Positions 9,701 through 22,062 of a stretch of DNA of 64,000 nt are shown here, piece by piece. Under the pieces are notes generated by a model. It worked only from the letters and a program-made list of their open reading frames with translations, was not told the origin of the DNA and ran no database searches. Each line of letters opens with the position of its first letter. Positions within the stretch are counted from its first letter, which is position 1. The position numbers and the translations under genes are program-made. Source of the DNA: Tenebrio molitor (taxonomy: Eukaryota > Arthropoda > Insecta > Coleoptera > Tenebrionidae); assembly GCF_963966145.1 (NCBI RefSeq), contig NC_091049.1, positions 4,526,001 through 4,590,000 on the forward strand, in the 5' to 3' direction.

Positions 9701-12700
9701 CTCTTCTAATTGGATTGTTTGCACGACAGCGATCGCGACAGAGACGGACTGGCTCAGCCATAGGAACATACTGTTTTCTCAATTTCGTTGTAGGTCGTAA
9801 AATTTTATTGTAATGCAATATGAGTGATTAACTGGCACAATGTTTGGGTTTGAAAAGCGTGCCATGCAAACATACAAAATGTACAATACAACCCTGCTTA
9901 AAATATTACCTGCTAGTGGTAAACAAGGATTTAAAGTACTATAAAATTTTGTGACCTACAAACAAATTGAGAAAACAGTACATTGAATCCAGAATAAACA
10001 TAGAAGCTCAAGAAGAAGAAGAAGCAGTGTTGAACGACTGGCGACTCGTATTTTTTTCCGCACTCGGCCAGCACCTACTTCAAAACGTGTCCATTTTCAC
10101 ACTCGTTACGTAATACACCAACAAAATAAACTCATTATCACGTCGGCGGTTTGCACCCTCCGCCCGCCACAATTTTTCCCGCTACGATTAGGCAAAATGT
10201 CGGTCGTATTTCAGCCGGCCATCTTTGTCCGATCATTAGCGACGGTCGTTCTTTCTCTCTGCGGCACCCTCCGTTTACGATGGCGGCAACAGCGGCGGCA
10301 AAGGTAAACTGTGGCAACACTTTGCAATAACGAGATACGTGTTTCGTCCATTACAACGAACTTGCTAATCCTCGATCCCTGCTGCAACTTCCCCAATTTC
10401 GTCCGGAAATTGTTCTCTAATATTTAAACATCGATTAGGGCTTCCGGTCGTGCCGCGCCAATCTGCACCACCCCCGACTGTCGTCTTGCTCCATAAATAA
10501 AAACCGGACGCCCGGAAATACACCCCGGATTTACGGGTGGTGTTTCAATTTTTACAAAAACGCCGGACCGACGGATTTGCGTCGATCGATCCGGGACTTT
10601 TTCCGCGTGGACCTCCGGGAGGGTCGAATCTTCCGGGGAGACTCTCCTTGAGTGTGCGTTATTAAAAAAGGTGGAATTCTGTCGTCGGCGTTATTATTTT
10701 TTCTGCGGTGATCGGATTGTGCGTCGCTGATTTATTTTATTGCGAATTCCGACCTGACGAGCAAATATTAAAATTTTAATTCCGCATCGACTCGGAAATT
10801 CCTGGCGTCGCCTAAGACCGGATTCCGTCGAGAAATTAATTTTCGGAACGCACTTACCGTGGAGGAATGCGTGCCCGCCTCGGGACGCTCACCAAACCGC
10901 GCCACCAGGCCCAGGACGGCGGAGGGCGCGTCGCAGATAGGTCCGCCGTCAAAAGTGACCTCAACGATAAATCATTCGCTCACGCGCGAAGCGCAAATCT
11001 CAAGGCCAGCAAGGATATTCGAATGAAGATCACAAGAGACAACGTTTCGTAAAAAATATATTTTTTTTGGACTAAATATACTGCAAAAAATTGCCAAAAT
11101 GAGACTGACAACGCTACTGAAAGGACCGAAACCTGTTTCGTCCGAAACAAGCGACCTTGTCCTTCCCCGCCGCCTCCTCGAGCATTTTATTATTTATCCA
11201 ACGAAATCCCCTCTAATCCGGCCCTCACATTAGTACAAACGTTTTCGCCCCGAGACAGACTTGACAGCCGCCCCCGAAAAATTTGCATCCCCATCTCGCG
11301 CACGTCTCCTCTTTTTGTGCACCCCCGAAAACAGCATCGAATTTTTTTACGACCCCAATTAAAACCGTTACGGTTCCCGGACGACCTCCGACGCGAACAA
11401 CCCATATGAATAAAAAATTCCAGAGGAAAGGGTCCCGGAAGGGCCCGGTGAATTTTAAAAAACCCCCACATAAGCTGCTAACGAACTGACTGAAAACGCA
11501 GGGGAATTATGACATAATAAAAATTACATTTCTTATTTGCTCCCTTTATTTAAGCAGGGGTTGGGGGGCGGGCGCTCGCCGCCCCCCGAAATTCGTTCCC
11601 GTAATAACGTTATTTGTCGCATTAGCGGCCCATAAATCGTGACTTATCTCGAATACACCGGCGGATAAAGGAGTTGCAATAAAAAAATACGACCGGGCGA
11701 GGGAGGAATTTATTTCGGTGCGTCTTAGGCGGATAATGGGGGCGGGGGGGGGGGGGGACGCGGTGGAGGTAGGAATAATCCAACATGAAGACGGTGATGG
11801 TGTGAGTGAGACGTCTCCTTTGAAGGTCAACTTCGGGAGTTGCAGAGGAAAAATGTAGACACTTTTGGAAACGGAAGCGGCCCGAAAGTGGCTCCTTGCG
11901 GGACCCCCTCGCGGTTGCATAAAATGTAAATTTTCCGCTGACCCTCGAAGACCAAGAGGAGCAAAGCAATCAGTTCTTGTCCTCTCCACCTCGACCCCCA
12001 TAAATACCCTTCAGCGTTCGGAATAAAATCCCTCAGTGAATTTTTCCACGTCTCACCATTCTTAAACAAATCCGAACAACGGGAGTGACACCGACCCATC
12101 AGCCGCGATAAATTCCTTCGCCAGATAAGAGCTCCGACGGCATTATCTCCATTTAGAATGCAGACAATGAAGCTCGCATCGGACTGAAAGCACTCCGGGT
12201 AATTTCTGCGTCGACCGCGAGTGTCGAAACTCCCGGAGGAAAGTGTCGACGGTGCGCGCGGATCGAATCCGTCGCGACAAATTCGTGTTGTGCAGATTGG
12301 ATCCGGGGCTCCGGTGAGCGTCGATTTCGGGCGCGATTTTATAATTTAATTTCTCGGGGGGCGATCTCTTGCTGCCCTTCAATTATCCGGAACGTTCGGA
12401 TGGGGTGCACCGGTCCAATTCCGGGCGGTCTTCCTCCGGGCCGGGATCGCTGACGCAGCGGCCGTCATAAAAGTCACGAGGTCGGGGGAGGCGGCCGGAA
12501 ATAAGAAAAATGGCGACCCGGACTCGCGCCCCGTCCGCTCTCTTTATCATGAGGGGGTGGAATTTTCGAACAATGTACACGGGACGACTGGCGCATAAAA
12601 AACGATCGGACGTTGGATATTGAAAAATCCATCGGCTTATAACTCAACTTTGATACCTCCGTTGTCAATATTTCGGAGCCGGAGGGAATAAAAGTTTAAT

Positions 12701-13287
12701 AAGTTCGCCGGAGCCGGTTTTGCACATGAGAGGGCGGCACGTCGCCCCTTTATTGATGGGGCGGTCGTGCACCGTTCGCACACTCGTGCCCCCGGAACGG
12801 ATTAATTGGGGGTGGGTTTCTGGATTTTTCGCGTTTGTTTAGCAGACGATCCGGGTAATATGACGGCGGATATATTACCGATCGTGTTCGAGCTCGTTTT
12901 TCTTCCGGGGAAGATTTGTGGTTCGGTTCGTGTTGTTACCTGTTGGGGAATTCGTGGGTAAACAACATATTTTATATTCATTGGGGTTTTATGACGAGTA
13001 AGCGCCGTAATCCACCCCAGGACGATTTTTGTTCGGTTCGTGAGGCCCTGAAGGGTCCTGCTTTATGGCGTGTTCGTCGAGAAATTATTTCGGTTGGGGC
13101 GGCCGAGTCGGCTTACGTTCAAAACCGAACGAGAAAATTTCGAGGAGGCCCACTCGACTCCAAACCGAAATTGGGGCGGCGAAGGGATCGAAGGTTTCAT
13201 GACGTACGATCCAAATACGCTGCGTCCAAATAAAATTCTTATCAAAGTCGTCATGACGCTTGTCTTAGTGCTAGAGGAGAGCCTGAT
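6787..13287. other. Intronic sequence without a recognised feature
   Basis: About 6.5 kb of GC-richer intronic DNA. Many short frames are open on both strands because of composition, but none shows a recognisable domain. A G tract sits near 11741-11758. No mobile element or RNA gene was recognised. Confidence 0.5.
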
Positions 13288-14300
13288 CTTAAAGCCCCTT
13301 ATTTTTAGGCAACCAAGTATTATCATTGCTTGATCTTTAACCTCGTATAGTTAGGATATGCATTGTAGGTTGCAAACTTCACAACCAATTACTATGTAAG
13401 AAACATTTATAATAACCGTTGTTATAATTTCATTTAGTGGTCATGAATACTATCTAAAAAATACCCATCAGAGAAAAAAAAAAACAGCATATAAGAACCG
13501 TGAGAAATATTTTTTTGGTAAAGATCTCCTCATCTGTTAGTTCTGTGACTGAGACAGTTATTCTCGAACATGCAGATTGGGAAATTTCTTCGGCTCGATT
13601 CTGTCGGTTTCTCTAAATAGAGTTACACTGTGGGCAAGTGCTTTGTAAAAAGCATCTTGCAGGATAGACACATTTGCAAAGCGTCGTTCAAACTCTTGCG
13701 AGCGAAGCTCAGCACGATAATTTCATTCTCTGTTTTCAAAGTTTGCGTTTGTGAAGTATGATACTATCGTGAATGCTTTCTGTCATCGGTTAACACCATC
13801 TTTGTTACTTTTTGTTAGTTGGTAAGTTAAGCTGCAGTGGTTTAACAATTTAATAATGTAAAATTTTTGATCAAATCGAAAAAATCTCTGTCAGTTCAGA
13901 CATAACTTATAAATCCAAAGGTGAGTTCTGTGAGAATTTTTTTAAAGACATCACAGACTTGATGGTCAAATGAATTTGGATAAATCTTGTCGCATGGACA
14001 ACCAGAACTGTGCCACTAAAAAAAGTATGTAGTTTTAGTAGAGACAAAAGTGTGTTATATGGTGCATTTACTTACGTGAGAATATTACACTGGGTGATTT
14101 TTTAAATTTTACGTCTAGCTTGCTGTGACTTTTTTTGACAAGACAAATTTAAACAAAACAAGGCGTAACTATGTTACATCACAATAACGTTAATTTATGT
14201 AAGAAGTTAGATTAGTTTTACGATTTGCTTTTGAATTTCAACCCTCATAGAAATACGAAAAATGATTATTTATTTATAACGATTTAGACTAACACAGTTT

Positions 14301-15066
14301 TTGTAAAATGTACAATAATTGCTGGAAACGTTGGTCTTTGAAGTTGATACGTAAGTTAGTTCGGCGTTTCACATTCTCGAATACTCTAACGAGAACTTCC
14401 GGTGAAGCAATTCCACATTCTTGTCTAATTCTCAGTTTTAAGTCGTAAATTGTGCATTGGTTGTTTGAAAATTGTGCTTTTTAAAGTCGGGGACGAGAAA
14501 TAATCTGGTGGCTTCAAATCAGGTGATCGAGATGGACAGATGTGGTCCACGTGGGAACTAATCAAAGTTATAAAATTCTTTTGGGTAATTTAACGTCATC
14601 CGAGCTCTGTGAGCCGTTGCCCCATCCTGCTGGAAATAACCATCATGTAACTCATCGGGGTGAAGTTGGTTAACGAATTCTTCCAAAATGTTCTGACACT
14701 GCACTGTCGTGATAGACTTTTCAAAGCAAATGGGTCCGGTTAAACTCTCCGCGAAATGGCGATTCACAATCCAATTTTTTTGAAGCTGTAATGGTGATTC
14801 TTGAAAAACTGGGCATTTTCTGCAGTCTCCGAATATTTTGTCTATTCACATATTCTGAGAGATGAAACCAAGCTTCGTCACTGAAAAATGATAAATCCAG
14901 AACCGTTGTTGATTGTCTGATCGAAACGGTGACAATAAATCATTCTCTTTTGATAATCTGACAGCCGAAGTTTTAGCGACATCTGCATTTCATTGGGTAG
15001 GACATCAAATTTTTCTTAGCAATTTTCTGACATGGCTGCATGATGATAAGTCCACTTGCTGTGAAC
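14301..15066 (-). pseudogene. Tc1/mariner-type transposase fragment
   Basis: Minus-strand remnant containing the DDE-region motif YFQQDGATAHRARM (in an open stretch at 14767-14558), preceded by the FEKSITTVQCQNILEEFVNQ block and, further 5', SDEAWFHLSEYVNRQN-type sequence in broken frames. The C-terminal RSPDL...DYFLS region is also traceable near 14500-14550. Frameshifts and stops make it non-functional. Confidence 0.8.
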
Positions 15067-15926
15067 CTCTTGGTGATTCAATCATTTAAAAATAAAGAAA
15101 AGAAATGGGAAGAAGGGAAAAACTGCATGTCTGAGAGAGTAGCACGGCTGGAAAGGAAAATAGAAAATGAAGAAAGAAGAAGAAGAAATAATAACATAGT
15201 GATAAGCACTGCACTATTACTTGATAGTAATATCCGTAATAGTGTATGTACTCCGGCAAAATTGCCGTGCCGCCGGGAGGAGGTGGGATAGTTACTGGTT
15301 GGAGAGGTGAAGGAAAGAGCAAGCAGCAGATCAAAGAGGACAGAAAAGTTTATAAAAGGAAACATAGAGGGAGCTAAAGTTAAAAATTGCTACAACAAAT
15401 ACTAATGGAAATAGAAGAGTGGAGTGGGAAAGAAAAAAACGATGAAACAAAAAGGAAAAATGAGAGAAAAGAAGGAAACAGAGAAGATATTCATAGACAA
15501 CGACCTTACAAAACAAGAACGAGAAATACTGAAGAAACAAAGAACCATCGCGAAAGAAGGAAAAAGAGAAGGGAAAGAAGTAAAAGTGGGAGATAGGAAA
15601 ATAATAATTAACAATAGAGGGGGTACAGTGGAGATTGAATGAAGAAAGGGGGAGACTAGAGATTTTTCAGTAAGAGGAGGAAGAGGATGCACAAAACGGA
15701 GAAAGGACAAAGAAAAAGGTTGATGGACAGAGAAAATGGGAATCGGAAAAGAAGCACAAAGAGGAACACAAGAAGGAAGATACGAAGGGGAGGGCACAAG
15801 CAAAAAAATAAAGAAGACGGCAAAGGTGAAGGATTATATTGTAACGTGGTGGGTTTAAGAAAAAAAAAGAAGAAGATTTTTGGGACTCTGTGACACAATT
15901 TGAGATAGTGGGTCTGGTAGAGACAT
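15067..15926 (+). pseudogene. LINE fragment (ORF1 to start of endonuclease) inside the left composite
   Basis: Plus-strand fragment of a non-LTR element. It carries the charged coiled-coil part (SMSERV.RLERKIENEERR.NNNIV type), the block EKIFIDNDLTKQEREILKKQ and the beginning of the endonuclease (NVVGLRKK...FGTL region). It lies directly between two mariner fragments and in the opposite orientation to them. Frameshifted, not functional. Confidence 0.75.
15213..15296. mobile_element. About 85-bp insertion absent from the sister copy
   Basis: The right copy reads straight from ATAGTGATA into ACTGGTTGGAGAGG, while this copy has about 85 bp between them. The insert holds nested inverted blocks (CACTATTAC...GTAATAGTG and CCGGCAAAATTGCCG). 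The flanks ATAGTGATA and ATAGTTA suggest a short imperfect target duplication. Family unknown. Confidence 0.5.
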
Positions 15927-16440
15927 TGGTTGTTTAAAAATTGTGCTTTTCAAACTTGGCGACAAGAAACAATCTGGTGGTTTCAAATCAGGTGATCGAG
16001 ATGGACAATGTGGTCCACGTCGGAATTAATCAAAGTTAGAAAATTCTTTTGGGTAATTTAACGTCATCCGAGCTGTGCGAGCCGTTGCCCCATCCTGCTG
16101 GAAATAACCATCACGTAACTCATAGGGGTGAAGTTGGTTAACGAATTTTCCGCTCCAATTTGTTTGAAGGTTAATGGTGTTTCTTGAAAAACTGGGGATT
16201 TTCTGCACTCTCCGAATATTTTGTCAATTCACATATTCGGAGAGATGAAACCAAGCTTCGTCACTGAAAAATGATAAATCCAGAAGATCGTTGTTGATTG
16301 CCTGATCGAACCGGTGACAATAAATCATTCTCGTTTGATAATCTGGTAGCCGAAGTTCTGGCAACATCTGCATTTTATAGGGTACATCAGGTTTTTCTTA
16401 GCAATTTTCTGACATGTGCTGCATGATGATACTTATTGGG
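15927..16440 (-). pseudogene. Second mariner transposase fragment in the left composite
   Basis: Repeats the same part of the transposase as 14301-15066: a minus-strand FQQDGATA-type motif within 16208-16026, and SDEAW/HLSEY remnants near 16230-16280. It begins right after the LINE fragment at TTGGTTGTTT, the same mariner position at which the LINE joins in the right copy. Confidence 0.75.
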
Positions 16441-16977
16441 AACGTCTTCGTGCTTCAATCATTGTCACGTTTTTATTGTTAAAAATGTGATGTTGTGTGG
16501 TTTGTAAAAACTTTTCTTTAAACCACCACAGCTCTTCAGAAACGGAAAATCGGAAAATGGAAGCTCTAACCTGTAAGAATTAAGAAGACGCTTTGCAAGT
16601 GTGTCTATCTTGCAAAATTCTTTTTACAAGACTCTTGCTCAAAGTGTAGCTCCATTTAGAGAAAACGATAGCAATTCGCACATATTTCACATTTGTTCAA
16701 ATCCAAACTAATTTGTTAGGTTACAGACATTTTGAAAAGAAAATGAACGTTTGTCCCAACTGTAAAGTAAAATGTTAAGTAATTCGAGCGACAACGAATT
16801 GTTAAAGTGTCAGCGTTATCCAAAACATTTTCCAAGATCTTTATCCTAATCTATTCTATTGTTTTACTTCTTTAACTAGTCCCAGACTGTGTAACAATTT
16901 TTTTGTATTAGTGCGTTTAGATGCTAGGGCCGTATCATTTTTATTATTGTCATTAAAACCTGGAAATAGCTATTTAT

Positions 16978-17095
16978 GCACCAAGGGCGTTACAACGATT
17001 ATTACGCCCGGAGAACGATGAATCCAGCTCGAGGGCTTTAGCCCGAGAGATGGATATCGTTCGATGGGCGTAATCATTCGGTGACGCCGTGGTGC
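16978..17095. mobile_element. Nested foldback element
   Basis: Imperfect outer arms of about 30 bp (GCACCA..GGCGT..AC...ATTACGCCC) and an inner hairpin CTCGAGGGC-tta-GCCCGAGAG. It is embedded in a larger AT-rich palindromic area to about 17310, where TTTTATTTTTCACT near 17104 is mirrored at about 17290-17305. It behaves like a hairpin MITE; no coding capacity. Confidence 0.55.
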
Positions 17096-17319
17096 ATACA
17101 AGATTTTATTTTTCACTATACGTGTTCTTAAAAAAAAAAAAAATGGCATCTTTGCAATTATGAATTGATGAGGGCGTTATGAATTTATTACGCCCGCTTA
17201 TTCTTATTACGCCCTGTATTATTCCCTGGTTGTTATGGACATGTTTACGTATTTCGTATCCTAGGAGTTATCATGCAATTATACGAAAGTGAAAAATAAA
17301 ATATCTTAAATGATATTTC

Positions 17320-20069
17320 CCGGCGCATCCGCCATTTTTGAAGACCCAAGATCACGAAAAAAAAAATCATTATTCGTTGAACGCATTAACTAAACCAATA
17401 AGAAAATCCAACACTCGAATGCCATATTCCTTTTGACCTCGTTCACCACCCCCAGCTCGCTCGTCCAAAACCGTCCCGACAACTCTCTCCCACCGCGCGT
17501 ACTCCACCCCCGAAACAAGTTTTTACGACACGATCGGCCCTCGGCCTCGCTCTAAATCAAAGTTTCCCTCGACAATGGCGCGTTTTATCGACACTTCAGT
17601 TTCGCATTCATTGGTCTTCGCCGGTGTAAAGAAGAAAAAAAAAAGAACGAACGAATCCGTCCTCGCCAACAGACTGTTGTCCCGTCGACTAATAAATTTT
17701 ACGACGGTCTGGATCGCACCCTAATAGAAACGTCCGTCATCTCGACCGCCGCGACTTCAATGGGGAAGCTTCCGGCGGAAACGCGTCACTCACCCGGAGG
17801 CGAATCCCGATTTATTGAAAAATTTCCAAGCGAAGATGCAACAGGACACGGTGTTGACAACGCGGGAGCTTTCCGTGATGGAAGCTTCGGTGGCCTCTCG
17901 GACTGTCGAACGATAAGGAAAAATCGCAAGTTCGGGGTTAGTGGGACGTCGAAAATTTAATCACGAAGGGTGGGAACAAGTCGGGGGAAAAATCGTCGGT
18001 TATTTGTCTGATTGTTGACAGGGCGGGTTGTGTCGGCGGAGAGCACAATGATAATGGTTTTGCATGTCTTAGCATCCTTAGGACGAGATTTATCTGGTTA
18101 GATAAGGAAAAAAGGGGAAAATTTGAGCCCCGTTTGTGTTACACTCGCATTTTCTCCCAGTCTGTTTTTCACTGGAGCTTTCACGTGAAGCTCTCCACTT
18201 GTCCCATAATCCCCTCATTCAGTCCACTCTTTTACCTGTCCTCCACCATTCCTGTTCCTATTAAAACTGCAGTTGTGGGGGTTGGAGGAGTCGCACCACC
18301 ACCACCACCCCCTTCGTTTCTCGTCCCGTCAATACTCGCGCCCCACCCCCGATCCGCCGACTCGTTCTCGGCGAAGAACCGTAACGGGGTGCGAACGAGT
18401 CATAAATCCGCCTTATCGGCTGCATCACGGCGTCGAAAACATTTAAACAAAATGTTAGACAGACAATAAACGCTACACCTTCGGAGCGCCCCTGTTAAAT
18501 CACTACTATCGTGAAGATTTAGCGCTGGGAGTCGTGATCGCGAACCTGCGAGACCTGCTCCGTTTCTGCTTTATTTGTTGGGGGCGTTCGTTCTCCTGCA
18601 TAAATTATTTCGTCTCCCGGATCGAAAATGATACATGCACAAGTGGGCTTTTTGCCCGGATCGACCCGACATCCATTAATGTTTTGCGGATGCTAAACGT
18701 ACAAAGGCTAAATACACTAATGTGTTTATTTATTGCTTTTGAATAGATTATTACAAGGGTAATTAGTGTACGGTTAAGCGTTGAATCTAAATTGTTGCTT
18801 TGGTCACAGGAAAAGTCGCAAAATGACGAATCTTCCGCCCGTTACTATTATTTTTTTTACGCCAGGATTCAACCATACGGATGTTTTTGTTCTGTTGCAC
18901 CTGTGGCAAAATAACAAACCTTCCGCTTTTATTATTATACAGACTGTCTATAAAAGAATGTAAGATCGCAGATGGCCCTGGAATTTAAATTTGTCACCTC
19001 GTTTAAATTCATGACATACTAATCGTAAACTGTCAAACATTCACAAGTCCACACAAAGTCAACTTAACCCCATTTCCGCTTTTGAAGTCCTTCTTTCTTG
19101 GGTTCCTTGTTTATTCTTAAAAAAAGCTTTTTGCAAAGCTAGATAATAATTGCCGATGGTATTACAAAGGTATTTCAAATTTTCAACGCCTAGTAGGATC
19201 CCACATTCATTTATAGACACTCTGTATTATTATTATTTTCCATCCAGTCGAGTTCCCCACTTGTGGGATTTAGTTTTTAAATTCGGGACCCGGGATGGGG
19301 CGGCGGTGGAGGCGGGAAAGAGGGTGCGGAAGTGTGCTGTCACACTCCGGGACGTATTTCTATGGATTATTGTCGGATTTGTCTGGTCGGCCACGCATCG
19401 CAATTTCTTATGTCCCCGGAGAGGGAGTGAAATAAGGTAGCGAGATTATATGACGACGCTCTGAATATTCTTTTTATTTCTGTTTACGTTTCCCGTTTCC
19501 GCTGCCGGATTTTTCTCTCGTCGGGAATAATTAGGCAGCACTCTGCGACCAGATCTTCGCGAACGTCTTAATTGGCTCATCTGTGTTGTCCTGTTTGTTC
19601 GCCATTGTGAACGGCAAATATTCATAACCGGAGTTTGTTGAGGACAAACGAAGAGGTGATTGTTGGAAACAACCAAATAACGGAATCGGAGAAAAACTAA
19701 TTGAAATGTGTATTACGGAGACGTTCTAAAAGACAACAATCGTAATAATAATAATGGGGAGATGAAAGCTCTAATTATGATTGGAAAGAGGAGTTAAGCA
19801 AGGTTGGTTGGGGTTGATATTTGGATGGGTGGCCATTTGCCAAACCACATTAAAAGTAAAAAAACAAAGAATTCTTTGAGACATCTTTCGCAAGAAATCA
19901 ATCAAAGTCTTGAAAGTTGTCTCACAACTGTCACAAAAGATGTGAATTTGGATCCACGTACATACTCTTCAAACGACCATGGCTGTGACGACTTCATTTT
20001 GAGAAGTGCGTTGCTTACTGAGGATGGTTCTTGGAAAAGCTGAATAACAATGACCGACCTAATTAAAGT
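17320..20069. other. Spacer between the two composite copies
   Basis: Sequence resembling ordinary intronic DNA of this locus, with no recognised gene. Short open frames show no domain. It lies between the inner ends of the inverted composite elements. Confidence 0.5.
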
Positions 20070-20480
20070 TTCTTCATCGATGAGGCTTGGTTTCGCTTAA
20101 TAAGATATGTCAATTTCAAAACAGTACTGATGTGGAGTACTGAAGATCCACACTGAATAGTGGAAACACGTTTATATCGTATCAAAATTGTTGTTTGGTG
20201 CTTTACCCGGAGAAGTTTACGAGTTCGATGTATGTTTTGATGATGCGGTTAACAGTGAAAGATACCGGAGCCGTTCATCAAACGACTTCACGCTGACCAG
20301 ATAACTGATGATATGTTCCAACAGAATGGGGCAACGGCTCATATGGCTAATCAGACAATTGATTATCTGGCAAAATTTTGTCATTATTGAATAATCAACA
20401 GGAATTTATGGCCGGATAGATCATCCGAAAGACTTGTTTATTCGGGCATCTAAAAATATCATCTTTAAAAATTTGATAGT
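20070..20480 (+). pseudogene. Decayed mariner transposase fragment
   Basis: Plus strand, in broken frames: FIDEAWFRLIRYVNF near 20075-20120, WSTEDPH near 20140, and MFQQNGATAHMAN near 20312-20350. These correspond to the SDEAWF, W-x-x-ENPH and FQQDGATAH blocks of mariner transposases. It is a different copy from those in the composite and much more decayed. Confidence 0.65.
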
Positions 20481-20908
20481 CATGAATGTAATCAGATCAC
20501 GCCGCAAATCTTAGAAAACGTTTTGCATAATACGGACACTTTTAACAATTCGTTGCCCCTTTAATTAACATTTTATTTTATAATTGAGACAAACGTTAAT
20601 GTTTTTTTCAAAATGTCTACCCTAACAAATTAGTTTGGACTTGGACAAATGTGCAACCAGCCTTGCGAATATGCGCAAATTGCTATCGCATTCTCTAAAT
20701 GAACGTAGACTTCGAGCAAGTGTCTTGTAAAAAGAATTTTGCACTTCCAAAGCGTCATCTTAATTCTTGCAAGATTGAGCTTCCATTTTCCCTGTTCAAA
20801 TTTTCCGTTTCCGAAGTGCTGTGGTGGTTTAAAGAAATGTTTTTACAGATCACACAGTATCACACTTTTAACGATAAAAACATGACATCTGTCAAACAAA
20901 ACGAAAAC

Positions 20909-21477
20909 GTTCACAACAAGTGGACTTATCATCATGCAGCACATGTTAGAAAATTGCTAAGAAAAACCTAATGTCGTACCCTATAAAATGCAGATGTTAC
21001 TAGAACTTCGGCTATCAGAGTATCAAAAGAGAATGATTTATTGTCACCGGTTCGATCAGGCAATCAACAACGATTCTGGATTTATCATTTTTCAGGGACG
21101 AAGCTTGGTTTCATCTCTCAGAATATGTGAATTGACAAAATATTGGAAGTGCAGACAATCTCCAGTTTTTCAAGAATAATCATTACACCTTCAAAAAAAT
21201 TGGACTGTAGGTCGCCATTTCACGGAGAGTAATTGGGCCTATTTGCTTTGAAAAGTCTATCACGTCTGTGCAGTGTCAGAACATTTTGGTAGAATTCATT
21301 TCCAGCAGGATAGGGCAACGGCTAACACAGCTCGGATCACGTTAAATTACCCAAAAGAATTTTCTAGCTTTGGTTAGTTCCGACGTGGACCACATTGTCC
21401 ATCTCGATCACCTGATTTGAAACCACCAGATTGTTTCTTGTAGCCAACTTTGAAAAGCACAATTTTCAAACAACCAA
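20909..21477 (+). pseudogene. Mariner transposase fragment, module 1
   Basis: Begins GTTCACAACAAGTGG and ends CAAACAACCAA, the same boundaries as the other modules. It keeps traces of the MIYCHRFDQ, RICE...KYW and FPAG/GNG (FQQDGATAH) regions in shifted frames. Non-functional. Confidence 0.7.
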
Positions 21478-22062
21478 TGTCTCTACCAGACCCACTATCT
21501 CAAATTGTGTCACAGAGTCCCAAAAATCTTCTTCTTTTTTTTTTCTTAAACCCACCACGTTACAATATAATCCCTCACCTTTGCCGTCTTCGTTATCTTT
21601 TTTGCTTGTGCCCTCCCCTTCGTATCTTCCTTCTTGTGTTCCTCTTTGTGCTTCTTTTCCGATTCCCATTTTCTCTGTTCATCAACCTTTTTCTTTGTCT
21701 TTTCTCCGTTTTGTGCATCCTCTTCCTCCTCTTACTGAAAAAATCTCTAGCCTCCCCCTTTCTTCATTCAATCTCCACTGTACCCCCTCTATTGTTAATT
21801 GTTATTTTCCTATATCCCACTTTTACTTCTTTCCCTTCTCTTTTTCCTTCTTTCGCGATGGTTCTTGGTTTCTTCAGTATTTCTCGTTCTTGTTTTGTAA
21901 GGTCGTTGTCTATGAATATCTTCTCTGTTTCCTTCTTTTCTCTCATTTTTCCTTTTTGTTTCATCGTTTTTTCTTTCCCACTCCAGTGTTCTATTTCCAT
22001 TAGTACTTGTTGTAGCAATCTTTGACTTCCTCCATGTTTCCTTTCATAAACTTTTCTATCCT
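21478..22062 (-). pseudogene. LINE fragment, module 1 part A
   Basis: Minus-strand LINE sequence starting in the endonuclease (DFWDSVTQFEIVGLVETL) and running back into ORF1 (EKIFIDNDLTKQEREILKK in the open frame 22018-21764). It is cut at 22062 by the inserted ORF1-only LINE and continues at 23751-23931. Confidence 0.75.
22045..22062. repeat. Target-site duplication, left copy
   Basis: The 18-mer CATAAACTTTTCTATCCT occurs here and again at 23733-23750, directly bordering the inserted LINE. The sister LINE copy near 25113 has a single ATAAACTTTTCTGTCCT with no insertion. Confidence 0.9.

Larger units (their letters stand above)
13288..16840 (-). mobile_element. Composite mariner/LINE element, left (minus-oriented) copy
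   Basis: This stretch is an inverted copy of 20515-27074. Related inverted ends lie at 13605-13700 and 16577-16670 (shared TTCTCTAAAT, CAAGTG...TTGTAAAAAG and TTGCAAAGCGTC blocks), as in a DNA transposon. Order: non-coding end, mariner transposase fragment (minus), LINE fragment (plus), second mariner fragment (minus), inner end. All coding parts are broken. The homology with the right copy continues outward to 13288, beyond the inner-end-like block, so the duplicated unit is larger than the TIR-bounded part. Confidence 0.75.

Noticed and set aside
11546..12099. Overlapping minus-strand frames of 90-151 codons
   Set aside because: Several frames are open at once in the same GC-rich DNA and none has a recognisable motif.
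21431..22025. Plus-strand 190-codon frames rich in Phe, Leu and Ser
   Set aside because: Antisense of the charged LINE ORF1; looks membrane-like only because Lys/Glu codons read as Phe/Leu/Ser on the other strand. The same applies to frames at 15402-15803, 24494-25083 and 48074-48936.
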